Shown here: piece after piece, positions 41,965 to 53,640 of the stretch
Numbering within the stretch: the stretch's first letter is position 1
How the letters are laid out: each line of letters opens with the position of its first letter
Source of the DNA: Lumbricus rubellus
Taxonomy: Eukaryota; Annelida; Clitellata; Crassiclitellata; Lumbricidae
Length of the DNA: 64,000 bases
Assembly (NCBI GenBank): GCA_945859605.1
Contig: OX243821.1
Coordinates: forward strand, 22,944,831 to 23,008,830
Direction of reading: 5' to 3'
Notes under the pieces: model-generated
The model's input: the letters and a program-made list of their open reading frames with translations, nothing else
What the model was told of the DNA's origin: nothing
Database searches by the model: none
Made by a program: the position numbers and the translations under genes

Positions 41965-43380
41965 AAAAAAACCCAGGGTCATACTGATAGTTTCATTTGC
42001 AAAGCGATCTGCTTAAATAAGAGTTAAATTTCAGTCCTTTCACTATTAAATTTTCTGGATATTTCAGCAGTTAATCATAAACCTGTTTATTTTCTTCTGG
42101 ATCTTATGTGGCCAATATCAATCTTGAAAGAGGTGTTTAATTATTTTGAACTTTGTGTGAGAAGTGTTGAGCGTAACGATACACGCCTGGGACCTGCACT
42201 GCCTGGCATTATATCACGTACGGAAAGTGAAGAAGGATGACATTACTCGATGGTCGGTTTAACGACAGTTTAATACTTCAATAGAACAAAAGCTGTTGAT
42301 GTTGACACAAACTATTGCATTGTATATTATATTAAATATTGTACTGTATTTTTTATTGCATTGCATTGCTTTTGCATTGCATTGCATTGTATATGACCAT
42401 TTATAAAGCGCATCGTATATATACGGTCCTGACGCGGGGAACAAAGAATCTGATGTGGGTCAGAGGGCCTAACAGGACAAATGTTATTGCATTGGTCTGA
42501 TTCTTCTTTCGTTCTCAGTGATAGGATGTACAAGACATGTTCGTATGTCCAATTACGTCACGCATCTCTCTTCAGTCCTGAAATGAATGAGCGGGCACCA
42601 CATTCCCATTAAAAGCTAATGTCAAACGACATTCCTTTGTAAAGAATAAGGTCTCATCCCTGAAGAGCTGTAATAAACGTATATCATACAGTAATTTGTT
42701 TGCGTCTCTGTTGTCATAAGCTGTCGTTTAACCATCCACCCGTTAAAACCAAACTTGGTAAATTTTTCAATGAATTCGTTAACGTTCTTCTTAGACACCT
42801 CTGTAAAAATTCCACACAATGCTATAATAAAGTATTCATTAAAACTATTATCTCAATGTATTGACTCCACCACAACATAGCATAATATGCGGCCTCTGTT
42901 GTCAAAGACAGTCCTTAAAGTTTAAACAATTCATCCATGAAACGTGTTCAGTTTTTTACAATAAATTCATGGGCGTTCTACTTAGACACCTCTATTACAA
43001 TGAAAACCAATGCTATAATTTCGCATAATATTATAACATGATCATTGCAACCGAACGCGAGTTTCAATGTTATTGACGTCACTACAATTAACGTCTGACC
43101 AGTTAATTATCAACAACTCTCATATATATATACACCTACTGAGCATTTTCTGCTGCGCATGTCATCGGCCATGCCGCCGGGTGACTGCATGTTCGACCAC
43201 TGCTTCAATTAACGGACATTTTCATTTAAAAGCGGATTTTCTCAGTTAATTCAAAGGTGGGTTTGCTATATGTTTGCGTTCTGGAATTTATCGTCGGTTT
43301 TCCCAAATATTTAATGCGGCGTTTGAAGGAATTTGATCTCAAGGGGAAGGTGACAGCATCAAGCCCATCCTTCTGAAGCA
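41965..43380. other. 3' UTR and spacer downstream of gene B
   Basis: Shares the (TATTG/CATTG)n plus GACCATTTATAAAGCGC block (42309-42420) with gene A. Two motif copies, 42795/42823 and 42986/43014 (ACACCT...TATAAT, both 28), sit 191 bp apart in related TTCTTAGACACCTC contexts. No gene is seen. Confidence 0.55.
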
Positions 43381-43397
43381 ACGGTAAAGCCTGGCCA

Positions 43398-43860
43398 TAC
43401 AGAACGTGTACACCGTCGGTATTATATCCGAGTGTTTACATCCTCACGGAGTTCGGCTCGTGTTGGAGTTATACTTCTATCGTGAATCGCTTCAATCGAC
43501 CGACGCGACCAATACGTAAGATGAGTTAGTATTGCGTAAAATATATTTTCCTCTCTTTATACACCTCTCAAACGATTCTTCATAAACTATATAAACTGAT
43601 AACAATTGCGTTTAAATAATTAGACAGATTCTTCGATACGAATAGTTCCAGTCCCAAGCGTGCATATAGGAGGAGGGACAGTAATCATCTTTGATATGAC
43701 ACAGTGTCGTTAACAACAGCAACAACCCTAAACTCCGCCACTGGTTGAACTCTGGTAGCACCAGTCTCAAGCATGGACGAAGAAGGAGGGTGACGCTAGT
43801 TATCTTTGTCATTACATGGGTGTCGTTAAACTGAAACTACTACTACTGCTATATTTGGTG
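43398..43860 (+). repeat. Repeat R copy and two copies of the 100-bp repeat
   Basis: Repeat R at 43398-43545, then ACACCT/TATATA at 43561/43588. The 100-bp family lies at about 43635-43710 and 43733-43840, joined by AACAACAGCAACAACC. Confidence 0.65.
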
Positions 43861-44393
43861 CAGCATTTTTGGCAACCAAACTCAAAATTTCTCAGGACAG
43901 CAACTCACAGACACACGCACGCACGCACTTAAGTCAACATTTCTGACGTCACCCGAGCAAGTCACCTCCACTATCACTACATTCTGCTGCGCGTATCAGA
44001 AAGCAACCGTCAATATCACACCGAAAGCAGAGGGTTGCCGACTCAATAAGAAGAACAAATTGAATGGCTTTCCTAACTTTTCCAGGGCATGGCACAACTG
44101 CCACCAGTCGCTCATTGAAATGGCACATAATTATTGATTCCGAAAATGTCGCACTCTCAGAACCATGCACGATCTGTCAAAGTGTTCGCCTTTTAAAACT
44201 TTTGACGATTTTGGCTTTCGCGAGTGTCCGCAGATTTACTTTCTGAAAGTTTGTTCTTGATATATAAATACTCCCATAAAGCCGTTGTTTAGAAGTTGCT
44301 TTGCATACTCTTAGTCAATCGCTAGTCTCCTTCTTATTTCTCTGTGGATCTAATGGAAAATTATTGGCTATAATAATAGTGGACAAATTCACC
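43861..44393. other. Unique spacer
   Basis: CACACGCACGCACGCAC near 43910; otherwise no recognised feature. Confidence 0.5.
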
Positions 44394-44427
44394 TATATAA
44401 AATAATTTTAAATTGTTTTAAAGGTGT
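44394..44427 (+). promoter_or_regulatory. Bipartite TATATA-N22-AGGTGT motif
   Basis: TATATA at 44394, AGGTGT at 44422, spacing 28, in unique sequence. Confidence 0.5.
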
Positions 44428-44699
44428 CCAATGTTTTTCACGCTTCAATTACTGGTAGGTCACTTGACGTAGAACATATAACTAACCTAATAGGAAGAAG
44501 ACGAAGAAGCGGTTAACAATCTAGTCAACACTATATACAATGGTTCACCTACAAATGTAGCCACGTGATTATTGTCAGCACGCGTAGGATACACGACCTA
44601 CAATGTACTATTAAAGATATTCAACGATCGATGAATAAATTCGCGTATAAAATGTTTGACCATTTAAGATAGTCACTGTGTAATGAACCATTGCGCTAG

Positions 44700-44819
44700 T
44701 CGTTTAGTCAAAATTACATAGAGCCATCGAATAAGACTTCATGATACTGATGTGGACATCAGTTATGTTTACGTTTGTGAATGCTGTCTTTGGAATGTAT
44801 GGAATGTAATTGGTCGCCG
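44700..44819. repeat. Segment duplicated at 48360-48489
   Basis: TTCATGATACT, GATGTGGACATC and GTTTACGTTTGTGAATGCTG, TCTTTGGAATGTATGGAATG are shared. The copy at 48360-48489 is not interrupted and continues into AGACACCTTTG; here the LINE begins after GGTCGCCGT. Confidence 0.75.
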
Positions 44820-46100
44820 TCATGTCATGTCATGTCGCCATCGTCGCATCGCGACGGTTGGCTACATGAATGGACCTTTAATGCCCAGAGTCTTCTGTTC
44901 CTTGTCGCGCTCATTAAGTCAGAGCCTACAAGTCCTGTCCAGTTCAGGACGTTGTCGATCCAAGATATCCTCGGCCTTCCTCGTCCTCGGTTCCCCTCCA
45001 CAAAACCCGTCATGATGCTGCTTTCGATGCTACCGTTTTGTTGTCTCATGATATGACCAAAATATCGAAGTTTCCGAATTTTGGTGTGAGCCAATAGTTC
45101 TCTTGTGGCTCCCGCTGACACATACACCTGTTCATTGGTCATCATTTTAGTCCATGAAATTCTCAGCAGCTTTCTGATACACTTGTTCTCAAATGCTTGA
45201 ATTCGCTTTTCTTCATCCTTTTTCAGAGTCCATGCTTCACATCCATACGTCGCTACTGGCCACACCAAAGCCTTCATCAACCGCAATTTGGTGACGATGC
45301 TGATTGATTTATTCTTCCAAATTTTCGTCAATTTGGTCATGACGATCATTCCCATGGCTAGTCTTGATTTAACTTCACTCACACAATTCCCATCTTTTGA
45401 TATCCTACTCCCTAAATATACAAAGGAATCCACTTGTTCTAGTCTTCCCGTACCCACCACCGTTTTGAGCACCTCCTCATTAGTCGTCATAACTTTCGTC
45501 TTAGTTACGTTGATTGACATTCCATATTCTTCTGCAGCACTTGCGACTTGTTTCACGAGTTCTTGTAGTTCTTCTGGTGTTGTGGCCAGTTCTGTAGGAC
45601 AATATCGTCAGCATATCTCAGGTTATTGATGGTTCTTCCGCCAATCCTGAATCCACCGGCGAAACCTGTTAGTGCCTTTCGCATAATTTGCTCTGCTAAA
45701 ATGTTAAACAGACATGGGGAGAGGTTGCAGCCCTGTCGAACACCTTTTCTAACCTTGAACCATGCTGAAGTGTGGTCGTTTGTTCTTACATTTGCCTGTT
45801 GTTGTCTGTACAAATTTCTTAGCAGCTGGACTAGATGAGGTGGAAAGCCCATTTCAAGCATGGTTAGCCATAGCTGATCGTGTCGGACCATATCAAAGGC
45901 CTTAGTAAAGTCAATGAAACAAAGGGTAGAGTGGTTGATTTCTTTCTCTTGCTTTCTCTATTATAATCCTGAGGTTCACAATCTGGTCTCTTGTACCTCT
46001 TTTAGGTCTGAAGCCCGCTTGTGCCTGTGCAATCTCCATTTCGAGCTTGTTTTGCATGCGGTCTAGCATAACGCGCAGCAAAATTTTGCTTGCGTGCGAG
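44820..46100 (-). mobile_element. 5'-truncated RTE-like LINE with (ACATG)n tail
   Basis: On the minus strand, reverse transcriptase motifs appear in order. They are AQAGFRPKRGTRDQIVNLR (near 46030), TKAFDMVRHDQLWLTMLEM, KGVRQGCNLSPCLFNILAEQ and RINNLRYADD-like GGRTINNLRYADDIVL (near 45610). They continue SINVTKTKVMTTNEE, YLGSRISKDGNC, YGCEAWTLKKDEEKRI, LRYFGHIMRQQNG and GRGRPRISWIDNV. It ends CDDGDMT stop, then CATGT repeats at 44820-44835. Frames break near 45556 and 45905. The 5' border (about 46100) abuts repeat R sequence ACCATACAGAACGCG. Confidence 0.88.
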
Positions 46101-46598
46101 ACCATACAGAACGCGCATGTACGCCGTCCGTATAATTATAGCCGAGTGTTTACATCCCGATGGAGAAGGACTCTGGTATTGGAGTTGTACTTCTATCGTG
46201 AATCGCTTCAATCGACCGACTCGACAAATACGTAAGGTGAGTTGGTATTGGGTAAGAATATTTTGTTCTTTTTTCATACCTCTCAAATGGGTTTTCATTA
46301 ACTACATAAGCTGAGAATAATTGAGCAATGCAATTTCTGCGTTGACGCTGAAATGCTTCAATCGACCGATGCGACCAATGTATACAAGGCAATCGAGTTG
46401 TAAGATGAGTTAGTATTGCGAAAGAATATTTTGCTCTCTTTGCACACCTTTAAAATTAATTTTCATTGACTACATAAATTGATAATAATTGAGCAATTAT
46501 TAGCTTCCACCCAGAATTGCTTCAATCGACCGATGCGACCAATCGAGTTGTAAGATGAGTTATTATTGCGTAAAATATATTGCTCTCTTTATTTGTTT
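46101..46598 (+). repeat. Repeat R copies
   Basis: One copy at 46101-46260 and 3' portions at about 46350-46490 and 46510-46590. Each has TGCTTCAATCGACCGA, AAGATGAGTTAGTATTGCG and CTCTTT followed by an A(C/T)ACCT...TACATAA motif relic. Confidence 0.6.
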
Positions 46599-46810
46599 GT
46601 ATGTGCACTTGTTATAGCGCCCCTTCAAGCTCTCTCTACTCAGAGGCGCTCCCGATGCAGAGCGGACACTGCATCGGAGTTTCACGCCGAAGCGCTGAGC
46701 AATTGTAAGTGAAGGACTTGCCCAAGGTCCTTACGCGGCTTGAGGGTGGATTCGAACCTCGGACCTTCCTGCTCCAAGGCAACGACGCCACCACTAGACC
46801 ACCGCGCCCC
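46599..46810 (-). mobile_element. tRNA-SINE type 1, full length
   Basis: Complete reverse-oriented copy, from the tail GTATGTGCACTTGTTATAGC through CGCTCCCGATGCAGAGCGGA and GTTTCACGCCGAAGCGC to the B box (GGATTCGAACC) and ACCGCGCCCC. Confidence 0.92.
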
Positions 46811-46964
46811 ACAACATATACAATATATATACCTTATTCACGATTGTTCACAACATTATAATAAAGTGCTTGCAGTAAATCTTTGTTTATAATTCGACAT
46901 TCTAAATAAGGAGGGCCCATAAATATATTTGATATGACACAGCATCATTAAACAGCAACAAAAA

Positions 46965-47110
46965 ACTCCGCCACTTGTTGAACTCTGGCAGCGCCAGCCC
47001 CAAGCCTGGACGAAGGAGGAGGGTGACGCTAGTTATCTTTGTCATCACACGGGTGTCGTTAAACTGAAACTACTAATACTAGAATTAACCACACTCTAAA
47101 TTTTTTCAGG
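46965..47110 (+). repeat. 100-bp dispersed repeat, well preserved
   Basis: AACTCCGCCACTTGTTGAAC, TGGCAGCGCCAGCCCCAAGC, GGACGAAGGAGGAGGGTGAC, ATCTTTGTCATCACACGG and GTCGTTAAACTGAAACTAC. It is one of the two best copies, with 43733-43840. Confidence 0.7.
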
Positions 47111-47117
47111 ACATCAA

Positions 47118-47160
<43 letters not shown>

Positions 47161-47250
47161 GTATATATATAACACATTATTATTTCTTATCATTGTTAAT
47201 GTTTTGTTTGTTGTTGTTGTTGATGTTGTTGTCGCTGTTGTTGTTGTCAT
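47118..47250. repeat. (TA)n then (TTG)n microsatellites
   Basis: AT dinucleotides 47118-47170 and TTGTTGTTG/GATGTTG 47205-47250. Confidence 0.9.
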
Positions 47251-47253
47251 CGT

Positions 47254-47782
47254 CTTTGGGGGCCATAGCGTAATAATTATGAAGTCAGGAGCTTCATTCC
47301 TCAGAAGTGCATGCACCGTTTTTCGAGCTCCGTGCGCTAGAGCACCACCTTGCTGGAAAATGTAAAATTCAGAGTTCTCGAATTTCAGGTAGAAGGCATT
47401 CCATCAGTAAAACATCTCTGTAGTATTGGCCGTTGATTTTTACCCCCGGTTCAACAAAGTGAATTGACGTGCGCCTCAGAGAAGAAACACCGACTGGCTC
47501 CATCAGGGATTTGCTAAACGTCGGACGTGTGCGTAAAAGGCGGTCGGCTGCAATATTTCTCTTTCCAGCAACATGGCCTCTAACAGCCAAGATTTGAATT
47601 CCGTCGATTATAAAATATGGGGATGCATGCAGGAAATGGTGTACAAAACAAAGGTCCGTTATATTAAAGATCTTCGTAAGCGAATAATGCAAACTTAGAA
47701 CGATCCTGACCAGCGAATTGACTTGGCGGTGCGTGAATGGCGCAAGCGACTTCGCGCATGCGTAGAAGCAAAAGGCGGGCAG
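47254..47782. pseudogene. Rearranged mariner-type transposase fragment
   Basis: The minus strand 47574-47260 encodes NIAADRLLRTRPTFSKSLME, then GVSSLRRTSIHFVEPGVKIN and GQYYRDVLLMECLLPEIRE. After a frame slip it gives FQQGGALAHGARKTVHALLR and DFIIITLWP. The plus strand 47595-47782 encodes NSQDLNSVDYKIWGCMQEMV, YKTKVRYIKDLRKRIMQ, a stop, and REWRKRLRACVEAKGGQLE. Together these are the middle and C-terminal thirds of one mariner (DD34D) transposase, with the middle third inverted. The second Asp of the triad reads Gly in QQGGALAH. No inverted terminal repeats found. Confidence 0.8.
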
Positions 47783-47799
47783 TTGGAGTAAAAACTGTG

Positions 47800-48535
47800 A
47801 ATGTATTTACATTGACTGCTATTTGGCTATAATTTTCCTGAATTCCATTGACATTGTTTGAATATTGGTAAAATTATAGCAATTTTTCTAATAGCTTTGT
47901 TTTTATGCCTCACGGTGTAGTCTAACAGCATTTGAAGACATTGGTGTATTATGATGCTAGATTTGAATCGGTGATTTTCCCGAGGATTCTGTGTGATTGA
48001 AGGCGTCTGTTTGCAAGCTGCCACGGCCACGTGACTGCATTATGCCCATCCTTTTGATGTATACGGCTTAAAGTGTGCACAGAATAAGGCCTGAACGCCT
48101 CTTACTTTAGAATATCATAAAAGCATACGAAGACATTGGAGTTTTATGATGCTAGATTTGCGTATACCGGTCTTAAACGGTGATTTCCCCGAAGATGCTG
48201 TGTGTTTGAAGGTGCCACGGCCATGTGACTGCATCAAGCCCATCCTTTTGATGTACACTGCACTGTCACTGCAGTGCCTAAAGTGTGCAAAAGTAAGTAC
48301 TTGGACGTCGCTTACCAAAAGGAGCGCCTGGACGCCCTTTACATTTCCAGACTGAGATGGATAATAAGTCAAAATTACATTGCGCATCGGATAAATCTTC
48401 ATGATACTAGGAATAATGATGTGGACATCGGTGATGTTTACGTTTGTGAATGCTGTCTTTGGAATGTATGGAATGTATTTGGTCGCCGTAGACACCTTTG
48501 AAACGTATCATAGTGGAAAAAGTGTGCACGACCAA
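47800..48535. repeat. Diverged ~190-bp tandem duplication and spacer
   Basis: About 47930-48060 and 48125-48260 share GAAGACATTGG, TATGATGCTAGATTTG, GGTGATTT(T)CCCGA and GCCACGGCCA(C/T)GTGACTGCAT, then CCCATCCTTTTGATGTA. 48360-48489 is the uninterrupted form of 44700-44819. Confidence 0.65.
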
Positions 48536-48569
48536 ACACCTTTAAAAAGGTCTTAGACGATATTATAAG
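48536..48569 (-). promoter_or_regulatory. Bipartite ACACCT-N22-TATAAG motif
   Basis: ACACCT at 48536, TATAAG at 48564, spacing 28. Another ACACCT core at 48492 lacks a TATA partner. Confidence 0.4.
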
Positions 48570-48659
48570 AATAAGACGCGATACATGATTCATATTTGTC
48601 CCTGTACGTAATGCATAATAGCCACAATTGCGAGGTGCTTGAATAAATTCGTCGTTCAT

Positions 48660-49130
48660 AATTAATCAATCAGAATTTATATAACGCCCTTGAGGTACTC
48701 AGAGGTGCTTCCGGCCGAAATCAAGCGAAAAAAACTGTTACAGTCTTCAACAGTTTATGAAATTGAGAACAGTTTTGGAGGTATCGCATAGTCAAGGGAA
48801 GTCCATTACAGGTTGTTGGACCAACCACAGAGAACGAACGCATCTGCATTGTTGCAGAGCGAGTGAAAGGAACCATCAAGTCACCATGGACAGCAGAGCG
48901 CAGTGCACGTCGGCCTATGCAAGTGTAAAGTGAGATGCAAAGATAAGAGGGTACCATCACAAATTTAAATGCAAGTAGGCCTATAAAGGGTGGGGCAAAG
49001 CTCACCCAGATAAGATGTAAATGGACCACTCGGAAATCCTTCTGACAACCAATCTGACTCTACGCAATGCTCGTGAATAAGCTGGTGCTCTGCCTCTGAC
49101 ATCTCCCTCTCCTTTTCAGTGCACATTAGC
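48660..49130 (-). pseudogene. CR1/L2-like LINE, ORF2 end and 3' tail
   Basis: The minus-strand frame 49029-48721 reads GRRALRSAVHGDLMVPFTRS, then RSFSVVGPTTCNGLPLTMRY and FHKLLKTVTVF. This is the usual ...R(S/A)F...GP..WN.LP... end of CR1/L2 ORF2. The 3' end reads AGCACCTCTGAGTACCTCAA GGGCGTTATATAAATTCTG, then TGATTGATT, matching the SINE type 1 tail. Confidence 0.75.
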
Positions 49131-49274
49131 CTTACAACTACTACCATTTGTTAATGAACTCTGGCCTTAATTTCATTCTCTGTATACATGACCTAATTAT
49201 TTGCTTCCTTTAGGAGCAGAGTATAGCCTCAATAGCAGTAGCAGAAGCAGAAGCAGAAGCAGAAGCAGCAGTTG

Positions 49275-49500
49275 CAGTTTAACGTCACTGTGTGATAACA
49301 AAGATCATTATCGACGCCCTCCTCTTTTATCCAGAATGGTACTGGCACTGGTAGAGTGCAAACAGTGGCGGAGTTAATATATATTCTCAGTTTGACACAT
49401 ATCATTAACGTAGCCCTCCCCTCCTTTCAACGCTTGGGTCTGGCACTTCCAAAGTGATATTTAGCTTGTTGCTGTTTAACAGCACTGTGTCATATCAAGT
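49275..49500 (-). repeat. Two copies of the 100-bp dispersed repeat
   Basis: GTTTAACGTCACTGTGTGAT, ACGCCCTCCTCTTTTATCC and ACTGGCACTGGTAGAGTGC (49275-49375), then a more diverged copy to about 49500. An AGCAGAAGCAGAAGC stretch precedes. Confidence 0.7.
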
Positions 49501-49576
49501 ATGACAGTCACTGCCCTTCTTTCTTCATTGGCAGTCACTCTATAGTTTTGTCCAATATTTCAAAGCTCAATTTTAA

Positions 49577-49609
49577 ACACCCTTAAGGCCTGTCTATTGT
49601 TCCTATATA
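49577..49609 (-). promoter_or_regulatory. Bipartite ACACCC-N21-TATATA motif (variant)
   Basis: ACACCC at 49577 and TATATA at 49604, spacing 27, just left of a MITE. Confidence 0.35.
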
Positions 49610-49643
49610 AACATTGCCACCAAATTCTTGCGTCGATAGATGA

Positions 49644-50508
49644 TTAACCCTCGAGTGCCCAAGGGGGGGGGGGTCCGACCGGACCCCAGGCCTGTTTTTC
49701 CCGGATAACTTTTTAAAGCCTATAGGGATCTGCATAAATGCTTTTAGGTATTCCTAGAGCAACCATTTGGGCATAGGATGGTATATTTTGCGTGAGTATT
49801 GTCCAACCCTGCACCCTACAACCACAGCATATACTAAGGGTACCCCATGATATGCGGCTGATATTCATACAAGCGCATGGTTACTGGTCAATAACTATTA
49901 TCTTATACCAGGTGGTGCTATTGTGATATAATATATATCAATCGATTGCAAATTTAGTTGGGATTACTTACAACTAAATTATATAACGATATTCCAATCC
50001 CTTCTCAAGATATTAACATGAACACGCTGGGGTCCGCGCCGGACGTATAGGCTTTCCTTCGATGAATAACGCAAGCATGCAAGCATAACATATGTATTAC
50101 GAGATTTTTACACTATTAGTTTACACCAGGTGGTGTTATTGTGCTATGAGATACATCAATCGATTGCAAATTCATTTGGGATTACATTGAAATAAATTCT
50201 ATAACGATATTCCAATCCCTTCTCAAGATATTGGCATGAAAACGCTGGGCTTCCTTTGGTCAATAACGCAAGCAAGCGTAAAATGTGTATCACGAGATTT
50301 TACACTATTATTTAACACCAGGTGGTGTTATTGTCATATAAGATACACCAATCGATTGGAAATTCATTTGGGATCACATGGAACTAAATTCTGTGACGAT
50401 ATTCCAATCCCTTCTCAAGATATTAACATAACACGCTGGGGTCCGCGCGGACCCCCCCCCCCTTGGGCCTTCGTGTACCAAAAAATACCTTGGGCACTCG
50501 AGTGTTAA
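49644..50508. mobile_element. TTAA-flanked MITE, family 3, full copy with internal triplication
   Basis: TTAA at 49644-49647 and 50505-50508. Ends CCCTCGAGTGCCCAAGG and CCTTGGGCACTCGAGTG are inverted repeats with one mismatch. Inside, a unit of roughly 190 bp is present three times (about 49860-50050, 50060-50250 and 50255-50440). Each unit has CCAGGTGGTG(T/C)TATTGT, ATCAATCGATTG and ATTCCAATCCCTTCTCAAGA. Left and right G-run/C-run arms (near 49663 and 50450) repeat the hairpin design of family 1. Confidence 0.85.
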
Positions 50509-51125
50509 ACTCTCAGTAGGCCTAAAGCTATTTTGAAGATGACTAGTGTTGCCCTCCTCCGTTTTCCAGGCTTGTGACTGGCACTGCCAAAGAACGAGGA
50601 CACAAAATGTTGCATAGCCTATGAAAGAAGTGGACGGACGGACGGACGGACGGACGGACGGACGGACGGATAGGCCTACAATAATATTATTGCTGTGTCA
50701 AAGGTATTCTTATGTTTCTCGCTCTGACAGGTGTTGGCGTCTGACTTCCCATTCGGAAGGTGGCGCCACATCCGTCTTTTATCGGATTCAACATCAGACA
50801 ACGACTTCCGGTGGAACAGACCGGAACACAGGTAGGAACAAGTTGATAATAATATACATTGTAAAGTGACATCTGACAAATGAAGAAAACTTACTTTATG
50901 TCTGCGCAGTGAGTCAATCAATCAATCGGAAAGGATTGCCATAAACACCGTTTTTATGTTATACAATGTTTCTTAAATATTCCTGGCCATACAAATTTGA
51001 AATTGTCAAGTACAAAGTACCGGAATTTAAACGAGGTAATAAGTATAAACTGTAAGTGGTATGTTATAAACATGAAACCAATTAGAAGACAACGATTCTC
51101 AACGTCAGGACTATATATGTTTAAA
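50509..51125. other. Spacer
   Basis: Partial 100-bp repeat at about 50535-50600 and (GGAC)n at 50634-50670. A unique stretch with CATCCGTCTTTTATCGG follows. No gene recognised. Confidence 0.5.
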
Positions 51126-51651
51126 GGCGGTATTGCTTTAAAAAGGTGTATTAACGTAAAACAGAAAACTTATTTCACGCATATAACTTCAGCTACATCT
51201 GACTGCCTTACTCGTTTACGTTATCAGTGTATAGCCACCTCTTTTTCCGACGCTTGGAACTGACTATATGATATATCTGAGAAACTTGTGTTTTGGATTC
51301 AGTCAATCTGACCATTCATTCTCTCAAATTTGGAAATTCCCTCCGTTGGGTATATCCCACGCATCGTCCCTTTATGGCTACCGTATTATAATTATTCGAC
51401 TGCTGAGTGCTGAGTGCTGAGTGCCAGAATGTGCGATCGCTTAATCGCTTTGAAGTGGTTGCTTTCTGTTCTATAGACTCACAACTCGAATATCGCCATC
51501 CACCGTAATGTATCGTAGCGTGACGATTATATAGCGCCTCTCTTTGGAGAGGACGTTGATAGCGCTGTGCTTATATAGGCTACAAAGAAAGCGATTGTCC
51601 AAGTCATTGCTGATTTAAGGACTCCAAACGTGAACGTATTAATTCATGTGA

Positions 51652-51718
<67 letters not shown>

Positions 51719-53280
51719 GGTGTGTGTGTGTCGGTGTGTGTGTGTGTGTCGGTGTGTGTATGTATGCTTGCGTGTATGTGCATGAAGACATATGTCTTGT
51801 GTAACCAAGTGAGTCTTTAAGCGTCTGCGGAAAATCACATTCGGCACAAAATATCAGAAACAGTGGGTTGGGGATCAAGGGGAAACAAGATGGCGGTTAA
51901 ACCTTTAAAGAATCAATCTTGTTTTATAACCGATAATTTTGGTTCCAGCACGGTCAGATTAGTGTTGAAATGCCAGTTGGCAAATTGTTATGCGATATAT
52001 TTCTACTCTGATTTTTTACATTATGTTTTGAGCAATTTATTAAAATTGTAAAGTTCTATGCATTTGAAGAGCAATATTTACTTATTTTAAAGGTGTCCAA
52101 ATTGAGACTATTTTTTTTTTGAATTCCATGCGATTTGTTTGGAATGTGAATTTCTGGGAATTTGAAGAGTGATTAGTTGCAATTCAACGTCACTGTGTGA
52201 TAACAATTATTAACAAAGATCATTAGCGACGCCCTCCCTCTTTATCCAGGCTTGGGACTGGCACTGGAAGAGTGCAACCAGAGGCGGAGTATAATTGGTA
52301 TCAGAGACACAGCTAGAAAACTGTAGAGACAGACGAGGAGAATTGACTAAAGTACAAGAAAAACTATTGAAGCAGAACGAAAACAAAGAGACTGTTTTTC
52401 ATTGTTGTTCTTCTGTCAGCCGCCAGGTGGCAGTGTCGTCGTTCGCTTTTCTCTCTGATGTATCTTATGTAGAGGGAGCGACGTTCAAATGACGATGACA
52501 GCAAAATGAAGATTAATAATCTGGGACCACGTCTCGAATTAACGACGCTACGACTCGATTCGTTCCGCTTTCCACCGCTGCGTGGCGCCACCGGTGACCC
52601 CCGAGTCACAGGCCTGTCATCTTGCGTCGCTGACGTCATCATTACGAGCGATTTTCGATGACGTGCGACGCCGTCTTCATCTTTTGTCGGGTGTGGGTCG
52701 ATATCGGGACCGCGGTGAAATGAGTTCCGCCATCGAATAATGTGCTGGGTTCGCGTTATAATTGAGTAAGAGAAAGTAGAATATTCTGCGGAAACAGCGA
52801 CTGTTCGCATTTGAACAATTATACATAATTCAATAAATTTTAATCGTTATCACCAGAGAATATAATTACCGGTTAATTAGTTTGAGAGGTGTCTAATAAT
52901 GACCGACCATATTCATGTTTGAAATAACCTATTTTTGCTCTCTTCAAATGACATAAGCCTAAAGTATTCCGATAATTGATCGCCTCTCGAGTTTTAATTT
53001 TATTTAGAATAGAATAAACCAATTAAAAGGTGCATTAAAGAGCAGAACTATATTTTCTAGCTAAACACAATTATTCCCCTTAACAGTGGACGGAACCGAT
53101 TTCCCACGGAACCGCGCTGGTACCACACCTGCGAGCAAACTTCCATATGTCGGTGTTAGGACATTTCAACCTGTACATTTGTATAAATACTTCTCAGACA
53201 ATTCTCGCTTATCAATGCTAATAAAAACACCTCACAAAAAAGATCGACCTAAATCTGCTAATGCAAACTAATCACAAGTT

Positions 53281-53314
53281 TATGTAGCATTGCTTAAATA
53301 CGTTTAAAAGGTGT
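53281..53314 (+). promoter_or_regulatory. Bipartite TATGTA-N22-AGGTGT motif
   Basis: TATGTA at 53281 and AGGTGT at 53309, spacing 28; followed 106 bp later by the next copy. Confidence 0.45.
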
Positions 53315-53414
53315 TTAAGACGACAGAGGAAGTTTATTACAACCATTTAGCGTGATATCAATTACCTGTGAGAGGAAATGACAAAAAGTTTCTTTGCGTG
53401 TCACGTCTTATATT

Positions 53415-53448
53415 TATATAGATTACTTCAATTACTTTTAAAAGGTGT
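53415..53448 (+). promoter_or_regulatory. Bipartite TATATA-N22-AGGTGT motif
   Basis: TATATA at 53415 and AGGTGT at 53443, with the extended TTTTAAAAGGTGTCTAAGG end also seen at 33209. Confidence 0.5.
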
Positions 53449-53640
53449 CTAAGGTGGTTAGTATAATAATAATTTAAAGCAACAGACTATTTTCATGCTT
53501 ACATTTTAAACTTATTTAACGAGGATGCTTTATCTTATTTAGTGTCATGCCATGTGAACCAAAGACCAGCATAAATAATTGGTCATTAAAAGAACATAAT
53601 TATATACAAAATTTCACTGATTAGCCATATAATAGTTGGG

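Noticed and set aside
47800..48030. CRISPR-like or satellite array in the 47.9-48.3 kb repeats
   Set aside because: Only two diverged units; nothing else array-like.
52364..52810. 148-codon minus-strand frame with a segment (KDEDGVARHRKSLVMMTS) also readable at 58325-58597
   Set aside because: The shared peptide comes from the duplicated module, but the C-run beside it changes length by non-multiples of three between the three copies, so the frame is not maintained.
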